DNA from: Xiphophorus maculatus
Taxonomy: Eukaryota > Chordata > Actinopteri > Cyprinodontiformes > Poeciliidae
NCBI RefSeq assembly: GCF_002775205.1
Contig: NC_036461.1
Coordinates: 15,289,015-15,353,014, forward strand
Direction of reading: 5' to 3'
Length of the DNA stretch: 64,000 bases
Positions 49,691 through 61,895 of this stretch are shown piece by piece. Position 1 is the first letter of the stretch. Each line of letters opens with the position of its first letter. The notes beneath the pieces are model-generated. The model searched no databases, was not told the origin of the DNA, and saw nothing but the letters and a program-made list of their open reading frames with translations. A program made the position numbers and the translations under genes.

Positions 49691-52600
49691 ATGGGGAAGC
49701 GGCGGCAGAATAAGCAGCTCTTCACAAATTTGTCCAAAAAACAGAAGAAACACTTGAAGGAGTTTGGAGAGGAGCATCCATTTCACGACGTGTAAGCATT
49801 ATAACAGAGAATTGTCTTTTTTTTTAAATGAAAAAATGCGTTTTATTGTCAGTTAGGATGCTACATTTAGTTCAGACTACCTTCAAACAAGCATTTTAAC
49901 CTAAACACACAAACATAAACGCGTAATAAACGTGTCTAGTTATTCATTTGAATAGTCTGGGTTTATTTTGTAGACATTTATTAGCTGTAGCTAATAAATT
50001 AAGAAGCAAGTTTATGTTGCTTCTTAATAAACATTAACATTTAATGTTAAATGTTCCCCGTTCAGGTCTATTCCTGCTCTATTGTCTAAAGTTGCATCTA
50101 TCTGCCCTTCCATCCATTACTTTGTGTTGTTGTTGTTGTTCTAATTTGCACTATATAAATACCAATAGATCACAACAGGAAACAAATGCAATGTGTTGCG
50201 GAGATTATAAGCCCCAGGAGCTTATTATGACTCTCACCTTCAATCCAGTTGTCCATCCAACTATCCATCTAGTCACTCATGAGTCTGTCCATCAAGTCAT
50301 ATCAGGCCTGTCTTTATCTGGCTGCTTAATTTACTGATGTGTGTTTTTCACAGTGTGAATGAAAGACCTGAAAGGACCCAGATTGTGGACCTGGTGAGTG
50401 TTCCTTGAGTCTCCAGATCAAAAACCAAAATAATTGTACTAAACAATCATTAATTTAATAAATAATCCTTCCGAGTTTCTTATCTGCTCCATGCTTTGAA
50501 GTGAATCCTCAGCCCTTTGGGAATATTGAACCATAGCTTTGTTTAGATTTAGTTTTACTGTAAGTATTTAGAACCGTTTCAGTTTTTTTTAATGTTTTTT
50601 TCTTTTTGTTCGGTGTAGCCGTCAAGCCCAGAACAATCTGACTCAGAACCTGTAAACAGGGAAGAGGAAGAAGATGAAGAACCGGAGCAACAAACTGCCT
50701 ATCAGAAGCTTCTTTCAACGCTTAGTGAACCCACTGCTGATGCCCAAAGCCACGAGGATGAAAGCAGTGATGACGAAGAGGAAGAGCTCCTCTTTGAAGG
50801 CGAGGAGATTTTTATTTGTCTTTAAAAAATGTTTGACAACAGTTTGTGCTTGACTAAAATAAGAGTTTAATGTGCATTAGAGGGTAATGTTGAAGCTGAG
50901 GATGCAGGGGAAGAGGAACATGGAGAAGAGGAGCGTGGTGATGAAGAGGAGGAGGGGGTTGATGAACAGAAAGAGGTGGCAGGAGATAAAGAGTTTGTGG
51001 ACAAGGAGCATGAGTCTGCGTTCTGTCTGGAGACCAACTTCATAGAAAAAGGAGAACAGGATGAAAACATTCCACAACACAAGAACAGTACAGGTGAGAG
51101 CGGATAGAAAACTTAAATAATCATTTTTTTAATGGTCTTTTTGATGTGTTACATTTTGTTTTTATTCCCTTTTTTTTACAGACATGTTTCTGGTCCATCT
51201 GGATACCGAACTCACTGAAGAGGATGTGCTTAACATTACATCTGGCTCCAAATCCAAAACTCAGATCCCGGTATAAACAAAGTCACCTTGTTACAGCATA
51301 AAGCATTATTTATTTATACTTTTATTGATGCAGGACATGGTAAAAGAGAGCTGGGTGATTTCCTGCAGATTGGTTTATGTGGTGGGAATACTTTTCCATT
51401 GTACTGTGTGTTGTACTGAGCCACTTCTAAGGTTTCTCTGCTCCCTTTTTTTATAGTGGGCAAAACTGGGAAACCTTCTCTGCACCAATCCTATTGAAAG
51501 GTTCGGCCCCATCGGCCCCCAAAAAGACACAAACCAAACTGTTTTCCATAAAGTTTTGGAGAGCAGCTGGAGGAATCTGAACCAGTCATTTAGTCCTAAA
51601 GGACAGGCCGAAGAGATCAGCCCCCTCCAGATGGAGCTGCTGTCTCTCATGGGGTCCTACAAGGACCTGTATCACCCAGAGGCATGCCATTTGAAGCAGG
51701 GCCCATATGTTCGCAGTGCATACTGCCTGCATGTGCTCAACCACGTCCTGAAGGCCAACTCTAGAGTCCTGGCTCACAACACCCAGCTGAGAGAGCGGAA
51801 GAGTCAGGCTAAAGCTGGAGCTGAACCACAGGAAGAACCCAGAGACCAGGGACTGACCAGGCCAAAGGTAAACAACTAAACGCATGTGTCAGGTCAGTTT
51901 TAGCTGCAATTGTTTTTTTAATGAAAACATCAGAGATCTCTTCTATGTAAAACATTTAGTTTTTTTAGAAATTTGTTACCATGCAACAACCAAATTAACC
52001 TGGAAAACATAGAGATGCACATCTGCTGACCAGAATCAATACATATTTCAGCTGGACTGACCTTCAGAAAATGAATATTTTATATTTTTATTTCACTGAT
52101 GAGTGAATACACCTCATCTAATTACTATCAGGCTACAGAAACAAGAAATAGCTTTAATTTGACGTTACTTCTGAGTGAAGAAGGCTCAAAGTTTAAAATT
52201 TAATATCCACGATTGTCAGTTTTAACAGTAAGTTTTTATTTTATTGTGCTCTTACTGTTGCCTCTGCTTCTAGTAAGACGTAGAAAAAAATAAATGCAGG
52301 TTTTTTTTATTTCAAATATATATATTAAAAAATCTGTTTGCGTAAGTCAAGGTTTTACATAAACATAGTAGACAGAGTATAGCATATTTTAAGGAAAAAA
52401 ATATGTAGACCTCCTATATTCCTGATTGTTGAATAGGGCAGTTCCTGGGAAGTTTTGCTTTTCAATCTTGTGGAACATTTTCTTATTTTTCTTTTGTCCT
52501 CAGAGAAAATAAAATCTAACACAGAAGAAACCCATTGTGATCCATTTATGGATCTCTATAAAATCACACAAATACTCAGCCATCGGACTAAAAATTGTTT

Positions 52601-54930
52601 AGGAAGGGGTTTAATTTAACCCAGACGACCTACAGAACATGTAAGGATTGCAACCACTTTGTCCCAGGTTCTGATCCTGGTTCCATTCCGGGGGGCCGCT
52701 CTGCAAGTTGTCCACACTCTCATCAGCCTGCTGGAGACCAAAGGCAAGAAGATAATCGTCAGCAACAAGAAGAAGTTCAAGGAGGAGTTTGGAGAAACGG
52801 AGGAAGAAAAACCAGCCAACCTGCGCCGGCCTGATGATTACCACGCCGTCTTCTCTGGCAATCTGGATGATCACTTCAGGATAGGTACGTCTTCACATAA
52901 GGAGTTTCTAAAAACCTCCACCACTTATCTGACCCTACACCCTGATGGTTCTGCACTCTCCCTCCCAGGTGTGTCCATAGTGAGGGGCAACATGCGTCTC
53001 TACGCCCCCTTCTACTCATCAGACATCATCATTGCGTCTCCGCTCGGCCTCCGAACGGTGCTGGGAGCAGAAGGAGAGAGTAAGAGAGACTACGACTTCC
53101 TGTCATCCATTGAGCTGCTGGTGCTGGATCAGACTGACGTCTTCCTCATGCAGAACTGGGAGCATGTCTTGGTATGAGGAGTTTACATGTGGCACCACCT
53201 GCTGTTGAAGTTTTCCATTCTTCATAACTAGAATATTAAGTCTATCAAAATAGGCTAGAAATTTTGGGCTTTTGAACCAGCGATTTTTAAGATTTAAAAC
53301 TCAAATGTCAACATGTATCTAACTAGTTCAGCATTCTTCTTCAATATATTATTTTTAGTTATCTTGATTTGTTTTGTCAAGCTGGATGGTTCTGCTACTG
53401 CAATGTTCTGTTTAAAGCATAGTAATTATTGATCTGTAAACTACAAACCTAACGTGTTCATGTGTTTAAGTTTGTAAGTGTTGTCCTCACCCTGCAGCAT
53501 GTGATGAAGCACATGAACCTGCAGCCGCTGGACTCCCACGGAGTCGACTTTTCCAGAGTGCGGATGTGGAACCTGAACAACTGGGCCAGACACTACAGAC
53601 AGACGCTGGTGTTCAGCTCCATCCAGGACCCGCAGATCAACAACATCCTCACTAAACACTGTGTCAACTACAGAGGACAGGTCAGGCAGTAGAGATACTT
53701 GCTCATTTTTGTATTTCAAAGATCTGAAATCTTATGACTCGTTTACACCGAGCCGATCTTCAGTGAAGCCATAACATTTTCTGCTGCGATCCAGCCGCTC
53801 GTTTCCTTGATACCAGTGAGTCTCTCACACCGGCACTTTTTGAAACCAGGTTTCAGCGGGAAACTTTTCTGTAACACCCCCTGCAGAGGTGTTACCATTC
53901 TTCGACAATAAAAAAATCTGTGTAACAGCATCTGAACATTGTAGCTTTATGAAACGGTAACAATATCAGAGATTTGTCATTGTTAAGTTGATCTAATTGT
54001 ATCTATCCACTGATTCATACACTTCATTTATTTTAACCTTCATAGTTTTCTTAATTTAAGCATGCTTGAGTAGGAAATCATTGCATGTCATTATTAACAC
54101 CTGACTGAAATTTGTATGCTTTGTGTTTTGGTTTTTGTCTCAGATTACAACAAAAAACATGCCAAAGACAGGCTCCATCTGCCAGGTGCTGGTTCAGCTG
54201 CCTCATGTGTTCCAGATGTTTTCATCCGACAGCTTCATGAATCAAGATGCTCGGTACGTGACTCAACTAAAACAACTTTTTAAGCTCCTCACTGTGCCTT
54301 TTGCTTGAACTATCCTTCATCATCTCCTTCATCTGCTTGTAGGTTTCAGTTCTTCATTGATAAAGTACTTCCTCAGTACAGGGACTCTGTCATGTCCCAC
54401 ACTCTCATCTACATCCCGTCCTACTTTGACTACATCCGACTGCGAAATCACATGAAGAAAGAGGAGATTAACTTCACGTCCGTGTGCGAGTATTCCAGCA
54501 AGTCAGAGGTCTCTCGAGCCAGGCATTTTTTTCTGAAAGGAGAAAAACAGTTCCTGCTCTTCACCGAGCGCTTCCACTTCTACAAAAGGTCTGTTCTTCT
54601 TTTCCTATCCATCAAATTGTGTGGTAACTCCTATTCTACTTGTAACAATCTGCTCACATCGTTCTTATTTCATTCAGGTACACTATCAAAGGGATGAAGA
54701 ACCTGATATTTTACGGCCTGCCCACCTTCCCCCACTTCTACAGTGAGGTGTGCAACATGCTGGCAGCAGGAGGTCAGGGGGAGGAGGCCAGCTGGACCTG
54801 CACTGCCCTCTATTCCCGCTACGATGCCCACAAGCTGGCTGCCATCACCGGAGCCCAGCGAGCCGGACAGATGCTGCACTCCAACAAAAACGTTCACCTT
54901 TTTATCACAGGAGCAGAGGACAAAGCCTGA
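49691..54930 (+). CDS. utp25: U3 snoRNA-associated protein 25 homolog (digestive organ expansion factor)
   Basis: Nucleolar small-subunit processome factor needed for 18S rRNA maturation; zebrafish loss shrinks the digestive organs (diexf/def). Twelve exons: 49691-49791, 50354-50393, 50619-50799, 50881-51093, 51182-51270, 51457-51867, 52668-52884, 52969-53171, 53498-53680, 54144-54253, 54343-54588 and 54678-54930. All join in phase into 748 residues (human 756). A basic N-terminus (MGKRRQNKQ) precedes a long acidic region (about 47-180). The rest is a helicase-like fold lacking catalytic motifs: VLILVPFR (about 346), then LLVLDQTD (about 468-474) in place of a DEAD box. [36 protein letters not shown] and the end [10 protein letters not shown] are almost human. 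The intron after 50799 starts with GC. AATAAA at 54973-54978. Confidence 0.96.
49998..50028. repeat. Perfect 12-bp inverted repeat in utp25 intron 1
   Basis: ATTAAGAAGCAA (49998-50009) and TTGCTTCTTAAT (50017-50028) pair over a 7-base loop. A second small palindromic run, AACATTTAATGTTAAATGTT, lies close by. Confidence 0.85.
50800..50805 (+). other. GC-type splice donor of utp25
   Basis: Exon 3 ends TTTGAAG and the intron opens GCGAGG. Joining to the acceptor ending at 50880 gives [10 protein letters not shown] in phase. The nearest downstream GT would create a stop, so a GC-AG intron of only 81 bases is the best model. It lies in an acidic, poorly conserved region, so homology does not fix it as firmly as the pdss2 case. 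Confidence 0.6.
51868..52667 (+). other. utp25 intron 6
   Basis: 800 bases of AT-rich sequence between exons ending TRPK and starting VLILVPFR. No repeat was recognised; the acceptor is TTTGTCCCAG. Confidence 0.6.
53681..54143 (+). other. utp25 intron 9
   Basis: 463 bases, no recognised element; GTCAGG donor and TTGTCTCAG acceptor. Confidence 0.6.
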
Positions 54931-54972
54931 ACTGATAACATCCCAGCAAACGTGCTTATTACTAGTTTTATC

Positions 54973-54978
54973 AATAAA
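54973..54978 (+). terminator. utp25 polyadenylation signal
   Basis: AATAAA 43 bases past the stop codon, giving a very short 3' UTR. Confidence 0.75.
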
Positions 54979-54984
54979 TTGTGA

Positions 54985-56725
54985 CTTTCTTTTCCTATCG
55001 CAAATATGTGTTGGTTTATTGGATTTGTTGATGCATTTCTAAAGGGGCCATAAAAAATCTAATCTTACATAAACATTACCATAATGGTTGTTCAGAAGTG
55101 CTGATTACCAGGGAAATATTTCCTCATCTGTTTGTTGGTTTGAGTGCTTTGATTTAGCGACATCAGAGCTGATTAAATCATTTTTGTGACTCAGGTGTAT
55201 TGAAAGTGTCAAATATGGAAGCCTGTTTGTACCAATAGTCAAAAAAATATATCACTCCCAATAAACGTTACAAATGAATAAAGTGCTGAAATTTATGGGA
55301 TACTACAGCATTTCTCTTCAAAGTTAAAAAGGTAAGTAAGTTGAGTTTAATTATACAGCGACAATTCATAATGAGTGAGTAGGTAAATGTCTGTATATCA
55401 TTTAAAAAATTGTGATCCATTTTAGAATTTTGTTTCAAAACATGTTTTGTGGAAAAATATAATTGATTTTACATTTTTGAGTCAGCTAACTTTTTTGTGT
55501 TAATTACATTTCCAAAAATGTCCTATTTGCTGGTGATTCCAATTATTTCTTAAAAGATCTAAGATTGTCATTTATCAGAACAAACATGCTATTCTGCTTT
55601 ATTAAGTTACCTTTTACTTTTTTGTTTAAAATCACAAAATTGCAACCAACAAATTTCTAAAAAATTAGTTTATGAGCTCCAGAGAAATAATTTGCCTTTT
55701 CTGGAAATTACCTTGTAAGATCAGATAAATTAACCTTTAGAAAAGTAGCCATGAGATCATAAGAAGATCTCATTAACATTGACTGAACATCCTAGAAAGA
55801 ACCCTGTGAACTTGAAAATGGTAACATGTAATGTAAGATGCAAAAATGTAATCCTTAATATTTGGAAAGTACACTGTTAATTTACATGGAAGTAATCTGT
55901 AAGTAGGCCACATAATCACAAAAAGTAAGCTTTAAATTCCCTAAGAATTATATGTTCGCTCCAGAGAATTAACTTGTAAACTCTGGGATGTAAACTTTTA
56001 GTCCAAAAAATATTGCCTGAATATTTCATAAGGATTGTTGCCAGTTCCACAAAGTTATCCTGACCATTATGGTAATGGAAACTCAACTGTCCCAAAAAGT
56101 ATCCAATCAGTGTTGAAAAGTGTCCAGTTAGTAGGAATACAATGTGTAAGCGATAGAGAACATCCTGTGTAATGAGTTATTGAAGTTCTTTAAAGTTAAC
56201 CTGAACCTTCAAGAGTACATTGTAGGTTCTAGAAATCAGTCTGTAAATTGTGGATTCAGCCTGTTGCTACTAGGAAAATGGGAGCTGTATAATACAAGCC
56301 TTAGTTGGTTTTCTTTTTTCATACAGAATCCTAATTTTTGCAGTTGTACTGAATAGTTTTATAAGCATTTGTCTAATTTCTGTCACGTTTGCATTTGGTA
56401 ATAATGGCCTCCCATAGATGACTAAGCACATGCTGAGCTACTTCTGAGATTATAAAACAGAAGCACTTGCGCAAAGCAGGAGAGACTTTCCAAACCAATA
56501 GTTATCAGGAGTAAAAACAAAAGACAGCATAATAAAGAAATATAATTATCACCAACTGCAGTGATCCGTTCAAAATGATAAGCTGTTAGGTAAGACATCA
56601 CCTGTTCAGATGCTGTATGAATCGCACACATAATTATTAACTTCAAGAGTGACTTTGGTCATGAAATTACAGTTTTGCTCCGCTGCCGGAGCTGACACGC
56701 AGCAGATGGTCTCTAACCCGCAGAG
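54985..56725. other. utp25-SLC7 array interval
   Basis: AT-rich; a decayed short-period tandem repeat fills about 55640-56265. The last 300 bases should contain the promoter of the first SLC7 copy, but no TATA box or other site was recognised with confidence. Confidence 0.5.
55640..56265. repeat. Degenerate tandem array with roughly 20-25 bp period
   Basis: Variants of one word recur along the stretch: CTCCAGAGAAATAATTTG, CTGGAAATTACCTTGTAAG, CTAGAAAGAACCCTGTGAA, CATGGAAGTAATCTGTAAG, CTCCAGAGAATTAACTTGTA and CTAGAAATCAGTCTGTAAAT. The consensus is near CCAGAAA.TAACCTGTAA. The units are highly diverged, so this is an old minisatellite-like array. Confidence 0.6.
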
Positions 56726-57427
56726 ATGATGGAAGAGAAGCAGCAGAAGCTCAGCCTGAAGCGAGAGGTGGGGCTGGTAGGAGCCGTGTCGCTGATTGCG
56801 GGAACAATGATCGGATCTGGGATCTTCATGTCCCCGCAGACAGTCATCTCCTCCATCGGCAGCTCTGGAGCCAGCCTGGTGTTGTGGGCCAGCTGTGGCT
56901 TGTTGGTGATACTGGTGTCTTTCTGCTATGCTGAACTGGGAACCGTTATCCAAGAGTCAGGAGGAGAGTACATCTACATCCTCAGGACGTCAGGTCCAGT
57001 CATGGCCTTCATGTTGGCCTTCAGCTCTATCTTATTTGTGAGGCCTGCTGGAGTTGCAGGCATCTCCCTGAGCTTCGCCCAGTATGTCGTGGCTCCGTTC
57101 TACCCAGAATGCCCTCCTCCAGTGTCTGTAGTGAAATGTGTGGCTGCAGTTGCAATCTTGGTTTTAGCCATCGTAAACTGCATGAATGTTCGCTTTTCAA
57201 TGTCAGTGCAAGTGTTTTTTATGGTGGCTAAGGTGGTGGCTTTGGGAATCATAGTTGTAGGAGGGGTGGTCATGCTTGCCAAAGGAAACGCGGAAAGTTT
57301 TCAAAACTCCTTTGAGAACTCAAACGTGGGCATCCATCCCATTGGTATTGCTCTCTACCAGGGACTGTGGTCGTATGACGGCTGGAACAATCTGAACTAT
57401 GTGACAGAGGAGCTCAAACGTCCAGAG
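56726..57427 (+). CDS. SLC7 (b0,+AT-like) amino-acid transporter, copy 1, first exon
   Basis: Light subunit type amino-acid exchanger of the plasma membrane; relatives pair with an SLC3 heavy chain. The single exon encodes 234 residues from MMEEKQQKLSLKREVG to the GTAAGA donor after ELKRPE. The TM1 motif GTMIGSGIFMSP, the CYAELGT.I.ESGGEY block, FAQYVVAPFYPECPPP and YDGWNNLNYVTEELKRPE are family hallmarks, closest by eye to human SLC7A9 and SLC7A13; human SLC7A13, as remembered, also has a large first exon ending at the same place. It covers about six membrane helices. The second half of the protein was not found in the 730 bases before the Ty3/gypsy fossil or beyond it. The frame is undamaged. 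Confidence 0.85.
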
Positions 57428-58159
57428 GTAAGAAGTCACAAAATAAATCAGGCAAACCTATAAACAAAAATTCAAATCTGCACTAGAGTACTCATAAACT
57501 TTATATGGCATTGTAAACTTCAAGTGCACTGCATAATTAAACAGCTTGCGGTGCCATCTGTAGTAGCAATACAGTTATTTTATTTACTCTGATCTTATCA
57601 GCTTTTTACATCATCATGGAACTAATTTTAGTCCAGTTTTTACAATAATACTGCAAAGTTCAGACCTAAATCTCTCAGGGTCAAGGCCTTGACCAATACT
57701 GTTAACTAAAAACTGCAGTTTGAGCTTAATCAATGTTTTTAACAGCAAAATAACAAAATCAGCTAAAAGAAATACCAATCAGTAAGTTGTCCGCCTTATG
57801 AACTGGCTGTCTATGGATAGAAAGTGGAGTCACACATTCACTTAGACATGTAAACACCCCTTAGAAAGTCCCCTACCTAGGATTAGTATCCTAGAACCTT
57901 GTTCATGTGTTGCAGCAGTTCTAACAGATGGCCCGCTTTTAGGAAATTCAGGTTTTGAGACATTTGGCGGCTTTCCTAAATGTTTGCGATTTGTTAATCT
58001 TTCTCACTAAATGATAAATGATTGGCAGAAGTCACTGCTTCTGACAGGTTGATGTATTTGTGTTCACACACTCTTCTTTGCCCCATCTTAATCTCCTGCT
58101 TTTGCAGAAGTACTGCTGACTATCATTTAAGCACTAGTTCATTTATTTATCAGCACATT
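57428..58159 (+). other. Sequence between SLC7 copy 1 and the LTR element
   Basis: No SLC7 exon was recognised in any plus-strand frame and no repeat was identified. It is the only room for continuing exons before the retroelement. Confidence 0.55.
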
Positions 58160-58346
58160 TGTTATGTTTGGAAGCTAGGACGAGGTAGAAGCTCAAGTAG
58201 ACAGAGAACCCTTAACAGCTTTTATTCATAACTTGCTCAGCAGTACAGTAACATCAAGTATTCCTTTCCTCCATCTTATCTCTTCTTCTTCTTCTCTCTC
58301 TCCTCTCTATCCTATTCTCGTACACCACCTAGTGGTAGACACAACA
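58160..58346 (-). repeat. Solo-visible LTR of the Ty3/gypsy fossil (3' LTR)
   Basis: 187 bp bounded by TGTTATG and ACACAACA, so the ends are TG and CA with a four-base inverted repeat. Adjacent to a purine tract on the element strand. A matching second LTR was not seen to the right of the coding part. Confidence 0.7.
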
Positions 58347-61300
58347 TTCCCCCTTTACTTGAAAAGATTGCATGTACCCATTTAGTATAAGACTGAACAT
58401 CAACCTCATTTAACAGTTTGTATGTCACAAATATAACTTTAGCTGTAATCAAAGTAGGTAATTACTTAAGTACACACAACCAAAGAAATATATTCAGCAA
58501 CCCTGTACTTTTTAAACTCTAACACTTGAAGTTACTATGGAAAATAATTACCAAATTTAACTATTGTAAACATGAAATCCAGGTATTTGTAACCAGTTTG
58601 TACCATGAGAATTAGTTCACCTGAACCCTAAACATGTAACACACAATCATTTATGCATTTATTCATCTTTTGTTTAACCTGGTTGAAAGTCCTTGAACCA
58701 CACAGGTCGAGCAGAAGTTCTAGCACTTTTCCTCTGAACCACAGGGTCATGCTTATCTGGTTTTGTTGTTTCACGTGGAATACCTGCAGAATAGCGTGAA
58801 AGTCTGGCAGCATTCCACCTTTTATTGTCACTGAGTACATAAGTACTTCCTCCAATCTGTTTTTCAACAGACAGTGGTGAAGTAAATCTTGATGAGCCTT
58901 TGCGAACATGATCAGGTCTTTTTACCCTCACCATGTCTCCAGGTTTGAATGTTGGTGTCTTTGCTCCACGGCGCTTGTCAGTATACTGTTTAGACTTCTC
59001 TTGTTTCTGTCTAACTGTTTCTTGGACTGTAGTGCATTTTCTGCTTTTCTCTGAAGTTGGAAAGATGTTCACTTTTGTTTTCATCTTCCTATTGTGCAGT
59101 AGTTCTGATGGAGATACTCCAGTTGTGTTATGTGGCGTTGCTCTGTAGTTTTGTAGGAAATCAGTCACTGTAGTTTTCCAGTCTTTCTGCATGTGTTCAG
59201 CAGTTAGGATTGTCTCCTTAAGAACTCTATTCCATCTTTCAACAGCACCATTGCACTGTGGATGGTACACACTTGTACGCAGATGAGATATTCCCCTTTC
59301 TCTGAGAAAATCTGCAAAAGAGCTGGAAAGAAACTGCGGCCCATTATCAGTGACTATGTAGTCGGGGTTCCCCTCTCTGCTGAAAATAGAGCGTAGAAAT
59401 GTGAGAACAACATCAGTAGTTACAGTGTGAGAAAATGCCACCTCTGGCCATTTACTGTAATAGTCCACTAATGTTATAGCGAATCTACATTAAGAAGCAG
59501 CAGTTTCAAAGGGACCCACGATGTCTAGAGCCACTTTCTCCCACGGTCTGTTCGGCAGTTCAATGGGTTGGAGAGGAGCAGGAGCAGTTTGAGCAGATTT
59601 GTCGTTCATTTGGCAGGTCATACATGAAGAAATAACAGACTGAACCATTTTGTCCATCTGAGGCCACCAGTAGAGGTCACGAAGTCTCTGTTTAGTGCGA
59701 ACAACACCTTGATGTGTTTCATGTGCCCGATGAATGACAGTAGCACGTAAAGCAACAGGAACGATGTATCGATGTTCACCTCTCATGACCAGATCCTGAG
59801 ATGCAGAAAGTTCATTCCTGATGTGGAAGTATGGTATTAAGACAGGGTCCACATCCTTCTTGCACTTTGGCCAGCCCTTCTCTATCTGTCCACGGAGGAG
59901 TGTGAGTTCATGGCATTGAGAGGAAGCAGAAGTGAACTCAGTGACGGACAGAGCTGACACAATGGATGCAACCATGTCAGGTTCATCTACAGGAGTAGAG
60001 TCCATAGGGAGTGGCAACCATGACAAGCAGTCTGCAGCCTGGTTTTGTGATCCAGGCCTGTATTCCAAATCGTAGGTGAAGCATAGCAAACGTGCAGACC
60101 AGCGTGCGACTCTCATTCCAGCACGCCCAATGCCTTTGGTAGCGAGTAGTGTTGTCAGTGCCTGATGATCAGTTCTTAGCGTGAAACGTCTGCCCCAGAG
60201 ATAAGACCTCCATTTTTCCACGGCCCACACACAAGCAAGAGCCTCCTTTTCTACTGTAGAGTATTTTCGTTCTGTAGAGGTCAGAGTTCGAGATGCAAAT
60301 GCAACAGTTCGTTCAGTATTATCTGGGTGTATTTGGGTCAACACATCACCCAGTCCGTAGTCTGAAGCGTCTGTAGTGACAATGGTTGGGAGAGATGGGT
60401 CAAAAAGAGCCAGAACAGGACTGTTCAGTAAAAGCTCTTTTAATTCCTTAAAGCTTTGATCAGCCCCTTCAGTCCATATGAAACCAGAGTCAACAGTGTC
60501 TCTCAGTACAGCCCGCATTGGTTCCACTACTGTGGCAAAATTGGGAAGGAATTTACTGTACCAGGAGATTAAACCCAGGAAGGAGTGCAGAGATGGTAGA
60601 TCATGTGGTGGTGGGGCATCACGGACAGCTGCACTATGGTCTGGATCAGGAAGGATGCCATCTTTGGAAATGATGTGGCCAAGAAATCTGAGGCTGGACT
60701 GTCTAAATGTACATTTTTGCATGTTGAGTGTCAGACCTGCATCCGTAAGACGCTGGAGCACAGCACGCAGGCGTCTGTCATGTTCCTGTAGAGAAGATCC
60801 TGCAACAATTACATCATCCAAGTAATTGTGCACACCAGGTAGCCCTTTAAGCACAGTTTCCATCATTTTCTGGAATGCAGATGGAGCAGAGGCCAACCCG
60901 TAGGGGACACGGCAGTAGCGGAAAAGTCCTTTGTGTGTAATGAAAGCCATGAGGTCCCGACTGTTCTCATGTAGTAGAAGTTGGTGGTATGCAGATGCCA
61001 GATCTATGGTGGAGAAAACATAGGCACCCCTGAGCTCACTTAAAAGCTCGTCCATGTGGGGCAAAGGATGACTGTCTGCAACAATAGCTTTATTAGGTTC
61101 TCTTAAGTCAACACATAGTCTTGGTCTGCCTTCCTTTCTTGTTGTGACCACAATAGGAGAAATCCAGGGAGAAGCATCAATGTGTTCGATAATACCCTCC
61201 TTCAGAAGTAGATCCAGTTCCTGTGACACAGCTTCTCGTACTGCAAATGGAAGTCGTCTGAGTTTTTGCTGAACTGGGACTGCATCCTCACGTACTTTAA

Positions 61301-61450
61301 CTTTGTGCACAAACCCAGCAACACAGCCAATAGAAGCAGAGTCTGTTTTTGTTAGCAACACAGGTGCAGCAGAAGGAACTAATATTTTTATGTCCATTCT
61401 GGGTTTTCCATGTGTTGTTGTATCTCTTAAGTCTGACCTTTGAATTTAAA
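58160..61450 (-). mobile_element. Ty3/gypsy LTR retrotransposon fossil, 5'-truncated
   Basis: Minus-strand element with reverse transcriptase, RNase H and integrase regions in Ty3/gypsy order, the integrase side facing the single recognised LTR. That LTR spans 58160-58346 (187 bp, TGTT...AACA ends), with a purine-rich tract just inside it at about 58347-58356. The gag region and the other LTR were not found, so the right-hand edge is approximate. The element is broken: besides the missing 5' part, the pol frame has about one or two breaks. The long remaining open stretches suggest a fairly young insertion. It sits between SLC7 copies 1 and 2. Confidence 0.88.
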
Positions 61451-61895
61451 CAGTAATTTTCTTCACATGACCATGCACTCTGCATGCAACACTAAGCCCC
61501 TGTAGATAGTTTATCAGTGGTTTAAAGAAGCAATAAAATAAGGTCAGGTCAATCAACAAACCGTTTAAAGACAGCCAAGAAATACAGTGCTTTAAATTTG
61601 ACTTTGCTTAGTTTAATTTGAAGAAGTTGGTCTCATTAGGTAATATCAAGAAGAGAGAGAAAGAGCACTAAATATATGCATGAGTTTCACATTCTTAAAT
61701 CTCAGCCTAATATAGTCAAACAAATGAAAGCAGCTCGAAAAGATGTCAAGGTCAAACAAGAAACATCTCCGTTCTTGACAAATCAAGAGTAGTTTTACTA
61801 CCTGTTGCTCTGTTTAACATTACCTAATGGTAATCTATGCCAAGATCTGAGGTGTGTTTAGTGGAAATCCGAGCAGGCAGTAGCATTCTCCAACA
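61451..61895. other. Sequence upstream of SLC7 copy 2
   Basis: AT-rich, with no recognised exon or LTR. It presumably contains the copy 2 promoter; no clear core motif was seen. Confidence 0.5.

Noticed and set aside
58160-61450. The Ty3/gypsy fossil as a functional or domesticated host gene
   Set aside because: It keeps LTR and purine-tract context, is truncated and broken, and shows no splice signals tying it to host exons.
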